Part shown: piece by piece, positions 57,925 to 64,000 of the stretch
Layout of the letters: every line of letters begins with the position of its first letter
How positions within the stretch are numbered: the stretch's first letter is position 1
DNA from: Symbiodinium natans
Taxonomy: Eukaryota; Sar; Dinophyceae; Suessiales; Symbiodiniaceae
DNA length: 64,000 nt
Assembly (NCBI GenBank): GCA_905221605.1
Contig: CAJNDS010002064.1
Coordinates: 530,001-594,000, forward strand
Direction of reading: 5' to 3'
The notes under the pieces: model-generated
The model's input: the letters and a program-made list of their open reading frames with translations, nothing else
Databases searched by the model: none
Told to the model about the DNA's origin: nothing
Program-made: the position numbers and the translations under genes

Positions 57925-59160
57925 GGACTGGCCTTCGTTTGGGGAAAGCTCTTGTGTGCAACTGGGCGCAACAAAATTGAGCCTGAAGCTTCAGGGTGAC
58001 ACTCGACCAAGCTTTGGCAGCTCAAAAGGCGATGCCCCCCACTTGTGCTGCGCCTGGTGCTGTCGAGTTGTTCTGGGCGTGGACTTGCGCGAATGCACAA
58101 GAATGCCCTTAAGCCTGGCAAACCTGGACCCTGAGCAGCCTAAACTGGCCTAAACCCAAATCCCAGTGCCCAAAAGCGTCGAGCGCAAAACCTTAGCATT
58201 CGCACACGTGAGTTGGGAGGCGATGCCTCGTGAACAAGAACCTATCAGTGTCCAGGTCCTGTCAGCTTTCAGATTGTTTTAGCCTGACATGAGGCTCCCA
58301 AAAGCCCCCTTTTAGGCCTCAGCCTTGCAAGCTTTACAAAGTAAACGTATCTGAAGTCCAGGGTTTAGGGTTTAGGGGTTACAAGGGTTTAGGGTTTAGG
58401 GTTCATGATGCGGGGTTCAGTATCAGAGACCCTCCTCTCCCCGTGGACAGGAAGGCCATGCGCAAACCTCGTGGGGGCCAAGGCTTTTCCGCCCATGTTC
58501 AGGTTTGTTCTTCCGGTGAAGTACGGCTTCGGCAGGTAGAAGAGCAGCCACGAATCTGTATTCATGTAAACATACATACATATGTACGACATATGGATAA
58601 TGGCATGCGCGGTACGTAGTTTGGGGGGCTGGAGGTTTTTGGGGGCATCCGCCGATTTAATACCAGAGCATCGGTCAGCTGCAAGCGCTTCATGTATGCC
58701 GCTCCATGGGGCGGCTTTTGCCCCCACTGCTTTTAAGGTGAGAAGCCCCAGCGTCAATTCCTCGGTTCTGGGCAATCGGAACAGAAACCTTAAGAAGCGA
58801 AACCTTTTTGTCGCCCATCCTGGTAAGCCGCTTCGCCCTAAAGCCTCTAAGGCTCCGAGGGCGAGCTTGGTCTACAGCTGGCCTAGTGGCCATGGCCCTG
58901 CTGACTTTCACGGCCCCTCTGAGCCAGCTTTGTAGTCCTGTTAGCTGTAGGTTTTAGGGTTTCGGGTTTAGGGCTCAGGTTTCGAGAACGCTCGGAAGGG
59001 GAGACGCGTGATCTACGCTCGGAGGAAAAAGAGTTGTGTGCTCACTGCTTTTCGGAGGGTTCTTGGCCCCTGCCCAGCGCAGCTTGCCCCCTAAGGCCAG
59101 CGACTTGTAGCATCTTGGCCCAAAGATTGGCCTGAAGGTGCCAAAAAAAAACAGGGGGGA
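57925..59160. other. Intergenic, telomere-like repeats
   Basis: TTTAGGG units lie at 58360-58403 and a degenerate set near 58951-58980. No exon recognised. Confidence 0.45.
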
Positions 59161-59164
59161 AGCC

Positions 59165-59246
59165 ATGGCACTTGACAAGCGTTTTGTGGTGGCTCTGGCA
59201 TTAAATGCACTGGGCTGTTTCTTGGTCTACGAGCTGCTCAACTTAG
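59165..59246 (+). CDS. Candidate signal-anchor exon
   Basis: ATG opens a frame MALDKRFVVALALNALGCFL then VYELLNL, a plausible signal peptide or anchor, ending near TTAG. A partner exon is not proven; the next candidate on this strand is at 59704. Confidence 0.3.
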
Positions 59247-59703
59247 TTAGATCAGGGCTTTTTCCAAGCGTTCCATAAAAGTAACGTCTCGAGTTCTGCC
59301 TTCTTTTTCGCAGCCCTTGAATGGCCCCTAGCCGAGGTTCGTGAGCTTGAGCCCTGGGATCCCTGAGAACCGCGAGCCCGCGCCCTCCGCAAAGAACGCA
59401 GGGCGCAGGCTTAGCGCGACAAAGGCGCCTGCTCGTTGCGAGGGAGGAGCTTGGCACTTTGCTGTTTAGGGAGGGGTTCGTAGAGGGTCCTCTTTAGTTT
59501 TGTTGGAATCTTTGAAAGGACTTTTCAGAAAGCTATTAGGCTAAGGGCCGTTTGGGCCCTCTGGGCGTTTCGGATTGGGGCGCTGGGCTCGGCCCACTTG
59601 CCGTCCGCCCTGTACAGCCCCAAACACACTCTTTGTTTAACAGCGCCCCCTCGAATATCCTAAACCCTAGCCTAAACCCTAAACCTCCCAAAATGCCCTG
59701 CAG

Positions 59704-59775
59704 ATCGAGATCGTCGATGGCGCCTTCACTCAGGGCGGCAAGAAGATCGGCAGGCACCCAGGCAAGATCTTTGGT
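59704..59775 (+). CDS. Candidate exon, unknown product
   Basis: After CTGCAG the frame reads IEIVDGAFTQGGKKIGRHPG then KIF with coding-like composition. No family recognised. A CCCTAAA stretch precedes it. Confidence 0.35.
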
Positions 59776-60036
59776 GCCTTGGCCCTCGCGCTTCCTTAGG
59801 AGGGGTTCGGCTCGAAATGGACGAAAGGAGGGTCCCTTATCAGGGTTATTTGGGGGTTATCTAGAGGGCTACTTAGGTAGGGACTTTATAAGGCGTATAT
59901 TATATATATATATATATATCTATATATAGGGGATACATATATATATATATATATATAGATACGTGTAGGGGAATAAGATCAAGGGTCCCTTCTACTGAGC
60001 TTCGCAGGTTGCTACTCTCGAATTACTGGAACTGAG

Positions 60037-60146
60037 GTGTTGGCGGCAATGACTACACAGCGCTGGCACAGGAGCTAGGCTTTGAGGCTCGCGTTTTGGA
60101 GCAGCATAGGGTCCCCCTTTTGAGAACTTATCGCCCTAAAGCCTAA
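60037..60146 (+). CDS. Candidate exon, unknown product
   Basis: The frame reads GGNDYTALAQELGFEARVLE then QHRVPLL and runs to TAA at 60144-60146. Ends uncertain. Confidence 0.25.
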
Positions 60147-60377
60147 ACCCTGGTAGTAATGACGATTCTGGTGGGGTGGTCCCTGGCTCTGCATGGTGCA
60201 CTAGTCTCACCCACAGCTCCGCCCATTTCTCGAAGCCCTAAACTCTATAGCCCCGTTTTTCTTCCCCCCCCCCACCCCCCCCGCCTCCCCTTTCTGTGGA
60301 AGGCTTTCCGAACGTGGGGCCGCGACCAGCTTCCCTGGGCTATGAAACTCGGATCCTGAGAGGTGCTCTCTCCAGGC

Positions 60378-60420
60378 ATTCTGTTTTTTTTTTTTTTTTG
60401 GGGGGGGGGGGCGGGGGGGG
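60378..60420. repeat. Poly-T / poly-G tract
   Basis: A run of T is followed by G runs of twelve and ten, just before a candidate exon acceptor. Confidence 0.85.
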
Positions 60421-60425
60421 GGCAG

Positions 60426-60521
60426 GGAGGGTCTGAACCAGACAAGATTGCTCTGGAACTGTTCAAGAGCGGCTCAGGGCGGTCCAATGCAGCAGCAATG
60501 GATCTGAAGCATGTCTTCAGG
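60426..60521 (+). CDS. Candidate exon, unknown product
   Basis: After GGCAG the frame reads GGSEPDKIALELFKSGSGRS then NAAAMDLKHVF. The composition is clearly protein-like. A short TTTAGGG-like stretch begins at the putative donor. No family recognised. Confidence 0.4.
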
Positions 60522-60879
60522 GTTTAGGGGGGTTTAGGGGCTTCAAGCTTCTGTCGCCGTCGCATTGCGAGCGTTCTTTCACCGGGAGATCAAACCATAC
60601 TCATGATGTGTCGGCGAAGCTGCTGGACGACCCCCCTTTTTGAACAAATTGGTTGCTTGGCCTCGCTATACAGAAGAAGTTTAGAGAAGGGAATGATCGT
60701 TTTTTAGGGCTTTCCTCATGACGTGAGATCTTGAGATCCTGGCAGCCAGGCCTCAGGTTTCTTGGGTTTTTTTAAAGCTTTCTTGGGGCTTTTACAAGGG
60801 TTTCAGAAGGCAAGCTACCTTCAGCTCAGGTTCAGGCTCAGGAGGGATGGACTCAGGTTCCAGCTCACCATATCTTCAG

Positions 60880-60950
60880 ATGACCACCCGCTAGTGAGCC
60901 AGCTTTTGAACATCCTTGACAACTCACAAGAGGGCCTGCAAACCCTGTAA
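60880..60950 (+). CDS. Candidate terminal exon, unknown product
   Basis: After CTTCAG the frame reads DDHPLVSQLLNILDNSQEGL then QTL and stops at TAA 60948-60950. This short helical segment could end a gene or splice onward. Confidence 0.3.
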
Positions 60951-61156
60951 GCCCCGAACCCTATAATAGCCCTATAAGACCCCAAAACAACCAAAAGCAA
61001 AAGACACCCCAAGGATCGAAGCAGAGAGGGCGAGCTTCTTTGTCATGGTGGCTTGGCAGACTTCAGGAGGGCGGTGGCGGTTCCCATGAGGGCCTTGCGG
61101 TGTGGTTGTGTAGGGTTTAGGGTTTAGGGTTAGTTGTGCTGTCTCCTGCTTCTAAG

Positions 61157-61320
61157 GCTGGCCTTGACATGACCCGCGACCCCAGATACTACGCCGAAGG
61201 GAGCGAGCACTGCTCCGATGACTTGGAAGCGAGTGATTACTGGAAGTCAGCGCTCCGGAGCATACTGCGGGAGGTGAACACGTACAAGAGCGATCCTCAT
61301 ATTCTCATGTGGCTGGCTTC
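61157..61320 (+). CDS. Candidate exon, unknown product
   Basis: After TAAG the frame reads AGLDMTRDPRYYAEGSEH, then DDLEASDYWKSALRSILREV and NTYKSDPHILM. The composition is strongly protein-like. A short TTTAGGG stretch lies just upstream (61110-61132). No family recognised. Confidence 0.45.
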
Positions 61321-61384
61321 TTGCCTGACATTAAAGCATACAGAAATGTTCAATATTTATATAGGATTATATTTACCAAAAGAG

Positions 61385-61440
61385 ATTTATTATTATTATT
61401 TTTTTATTTTTATTATTATATACTATTATTGTTAATAATA
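61385..61440. repeat. (TAT/TTA)n AT-rich microsatellite
   Basis: ATT trinucleotides with T runs, roughly complementary to the TAA-rich stretch at 61622-61712 across the exon between them. Confidence 0.85.
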
Positions 61441-61489
61441 GTCTTTTTGCTCATGCCCAGCACTCCTTGCCAGTACTGCAGCCACCGAG

Positions 61490-61600
61490 GTCGGCAATGA
61501 GATGGAGATTCCGATTGACACAAAGGCCGGCAATGACTGCTTGTGGAAGCGCGTGAACTGGAAGCTTGTCCCGCAGATTTCTTGGAGCAGAGCAAGTGCC
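61490..61600 (+). CDS. Candidate exon, unknown product
   Basis: After CCGAG the frame reads VGNEMEIPIDTKAGNDCLWK then RVNWKLVPQISW. Lies between two complementary AT-rich microsatellites. No family recognised. Confidence 0.4.
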
Positions 61601-61621
61601 GAACCCCAAAGTTCCAAAATG

Positions 61622-61633
61622 CCATATATATAT

Positions 61634-61671
<38 letters not shown>

Positions 61672-61712
61672 AATAATTAATAAATAAATAAATAAATAAA
61701 TAAATAAATATA
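61622..61712. repeat. (TAA)n and (TAAA)n microsatellite
   Basis: ATA, TAA and TAAA repeats, with TA at both ends. Confidence 0.9.
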
Positions 61713-62288
61713 TATATACACAGTCCCTGAAGCACCAGCACAGAGCCAGTGATGTCTCATCCGCGCTTCTTTCGAAGTCCCGAACAAGGAAGGGGAGGCA
61801 ACACACCGGAAGTCAGCACCCCCAAAGCCTCTTGAAGCTGAGGGTGGCCGGAAAAGTCAAAGAGGTCGCTCGGCACAGGGAGAGCAAGAGGAGAGAGCGA
61901 TGGAGCGAGGAGGCAGACAGACAGAAGGTTTGGGGCTGTGCCGTCAGTGGAGCCTCCTGGGAGAAAACACATGGGGGGTTTGGGGCTTTACAGAGACTAT
62001 GTTGGCAACAGCGACCAAGCTTGTCTTGATTTTGTTTTACTCTTGTTTTTCTTGGGGGGGTTGGCGACTTAACGACTGATGGGTTTTAAGGATCTTCGGG
62101 GTTTAACTGTCAAGGGTGGAGTCGCTCAAGTGCCTTTCAGGATTTCAAAATTAACCTTTTCGGCCCAGCATCCTCAGCAATATGGGTTCTTAAGGGCGAG
62201 CCTTAAGGGAAGCTTGGGGAGCCTTAGGGAGTAGTGGGGAGTCTGAGTCTGAGGCAACCTTGGGTTACATACCCCCCTCCCTCAAGAT

Positions 62289-62346
62289 CTCTTAGTAGAA
62301 CCCTAAACCCTATTTACAAACCCTAAACCCTAAACCCTAAACCCCC
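62289..62346 (-). repeat. Telomere-like (CCCTAAA)n array
   Basis: About six units running almost into the CAG acceptor of the next candidate exon. Confidence 0.85.
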
Positions 62347-62358
62347 CTAAACCCCCAG

Positions 62359-62442
62359 GAAGACCCGGATCATCCGGTGGGCGTCGCCTTGGCCGGGATC
62401 GCCTCGCAGCTTGGCTGCGCAGCCTCCTTCGAGTGGGGTTTC
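62359..62442 (+). CDS. Candidate exon, unknown product
   Basis: After CCCCCAG the frame reads EDPDHPVGVALAGIASQLGC then AASFEWG and ends at GGG|GT. Flanked on both sides by telomere-like arrays. No family recognised. Confidence 0.4.
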
Positions 62443-62465
62443 CAGGGTGGAAGGGGTTTTTTTGG

Positions 62466-62665
62466 GGGTTTAGGGTTTAGGGTTAGGGTTTTCCGGGTTT
62501 AGGGTGTAGGGCTGCAGACGGCAGCTGACGGATTCCCGAGTCTGCGAGAGAGAGAGAGAGGGTGTAGGGTTTAGGGTTTAGGGTTTAGGGTTTAGGGTTT
62601 AGGGTTTAGGGTTTAGGGTTTAGGCTTTCCAGGGTTCAGGGAATTTGGGGTTTAGGGTTTCCTGT
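62466..62665 (+). repeat. Telomere-like (TTTAGGG)n arrays
   Basis: Two clusters (62466-62513 and 62558-62665) with about twelve good units in all, separated by a short GA run. Confidence 0.9.
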
Positions 62666-63259
62666 GACAAGGCCCATGCGTAAGCTTCAAGCCATCAGTC
62701 TATGGAGGCCTATCCTAAACGATGCCTGGGCTCTCTCGGCGTGGGAGTCGGGGATTTCACACACCAGAAGTCGCAGTAGCCAGGCACAAGAGTTTTGCAA
62801 AACTGATGCTGATAACGAACAAAAAACTGCGAACAAAAAGAGGGTTTCCTGGGTTTAGGGTTCAGAGTTTAGGGTTTATGGTTTCCTGGGTTTAGGGGTG
62901 TTTCAGGATGTTTAAGGGGTTCCCAGGGTTAGGGGTTGGGTCTTGGAGACTTAAGGGCTCAGGCACGAATGGCGCGAGCCCAACATGCCACAGTGTTGAC
63001 ACGTGTGCAGAGTATGGCGCCGCAGTGCAGAATCCACTGCGAGCGCTGGCCGCCACATCATTTCCTGTTTAGGGCATCCATCTTCAGAGCGCCTTGGGGG
63101 TGACCCTGAGATCTGCGCTATTTTGGCTTGGGCCCTGTGCTAGAGTGGCTTCTGAACACGTTTAGGACGGTTGAGGGCAGGATTGTCCCATTTGCGTTGC
63201 ACCCATCCTAAACCCCATAGACCCTACTCACGGAAGGAGCCCATCGGGCATCGCCCAGA

Positions 63260-63420
63260 ATGCTGCAACTGCCAAGGCCCAAAGTGAAGAAGATGGTCGA
63301 ACTCTGCCCAAACATTGAGGTGGGTATTGAAGAGGGCTTCGAGAGCTTGGCAGAATTGGGGGAAGGAGACACCTTTTCGCAGGTCCTGGGAACCAACATC
63401 TATGGCCGAAGTCTTAGCCT
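63260..63420 (+). CDS. Candidate exon, unknown product
   Basis: The frame reads LQLPRPKVKKMVELCPNIEV, then GIEEGFESLAELGEGDTFSQ and VLGTNIYG. Acidic, protein-like. Ends uncertain; no family recognised. Confidence 0.35.
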
Positions 63421-63570
63421 TCAGCGGGGCATCGTACTCTGTGCTTCTCGTTGTGTGGGGTAAACCGGCATGGATTCTGCTTGATTTCAGCGTAGGCTGG
63501 GTGGTAGCGTGTGCTGGGAATTGCTGCCTGTGTGAGCTGAGTTACATGGATGCCCGGCTTATTCACCCCA

Positions 63571-63690
63571 ACTTCGCTCAAAGATGCGGAATGCGCGGAA
63601 TGCAACGCGGGCCGAGGCAACGAGATTCGAGACGTCGGCGAGCGGCTGCGTAAGGACGGCTGGACCAAGCCGTGGGCCCTCCTGCGAAAC
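63571..63690 (+). CDS. Candidate exon, unknown product
   Basis: The frame reads SLKDAECAECNAGRGNEIRD, then VGERLRKDGWTKPWALLRNL. Coding-like composition; may belong with the other candidate exons between 59 and 64 kb. No family recognised. Confidence 0.35.
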
Positions 63691-64000
63691 CTTTCAGAGC
63701 CCAAATTGGGTTTCGGGGGGGTTTTGGTTTTCACTTGGGTTTGCGCTGCCCGGTACCCTGATATCTGTTCACTCCGAATAAGAAATTTGAAGTGAACCTG
63801 AAGTATCTGTTACTGGAGTCCTGGGTTTGGATGCCGCCTTGCTACTGTATGTAGGGCGTGCTTTCTCCAGTAGGGCAACTCAGACACAAAATGACGTCGA
63901 CGTGCTTGAGTTTGCACATAGCGTGCACCGCATCTGGGGAGTCCGGACCTAGCTTGAAAAGGAAGCTAATTTGTTATATTTTGTTATGTAAGTCTTTGGC

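Noticed and set aside
56113-57961. Several open frames of 60-218 aa on the - strand and in other + frames
   Set aside because: They are shadows of the GC-rich nucleotidyltransferase exon.
1-64000. tRNA or rRNA genes
   Set aside because: No cloverleaf-like or rRNA-like stretch was recognised by eye; a covariance-model scan would be needed to exclude them.

Overview
The window reads as nuclear DNA of a dinoflagellate. This is inferred from gene structure and protein style, not from a database match. Genes are split into many small exons with GT, GC and GA splice donors, and the recognisable genes from about 18 to 58 kb all lie on the + strand. A Cys-rich FkbM-type methyltransferase, a membrane TIR-like protein and an anchored sugar epimerase fit this group. 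Introns and spacers carry TTTAGGG/CCCTAAA telomere-like arrays, long G or C runs, and GA/CT or TA microsatellites.

Region 1 (1 to 10.6 kb) is mobile DNA. A 3.4-kb foldback element (about 951-4420) is bounded by inverted (TA)n/poly-C/CATGGACCTACC ends and is filled by a 263-bp palindromic satellite. It abuts a roughly 6.2-kb element (4441-10618) bounded by inverted poly-C/AAGATCCACC ends. The second element holds an array of perfect hairpins, a two-exon ISXO2/Merlin-type DDE transposase and a two-exon P-loop ATPase resembling SF3 helicases. Both genes are on the - strand. It is the best candidate for an undescribed system.

Region 2 (10.6 to 22 kb) holds a Q-rich exon and a 13-exon aldo/keto reductase. 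The exons could be joined in phase from homology, but the gene has one frameshift and two altered catalytic positions.

Region 3 (28.4 to 32.5 kb) is a TIR-like membrane protein gene. Scattered candidate exons of unknown genes follow to 40 kb.

Region 4 (40.5 to 50.8 kb) is a same-strand group that suggests work on glycans in the secretory pathway. It holds an FkbM-type methyltransferase, a membrane-anchored UDP-glucose 4-epimerase that can be joined in frame by a 57-bp intron to a GT34-type glycosyltransferase, and an anchored protein with a GDS motif.

Region 5 (52.4 to 58 kb) holds a C2H2 zinc-finger exon, a CCCH zinc-finger exon and a large exon encoding an OAS/cGAS-like nucleotidyltransferase with an intact catalytic triad.

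Region 6 (58 to 64 kb) holds telomere-like arrays, AT-rich microsatellites and about ten small candidate exons of unknown product. Exon joins were inferred by eye from phase and protein-family pattern; no RNA evidence was available.
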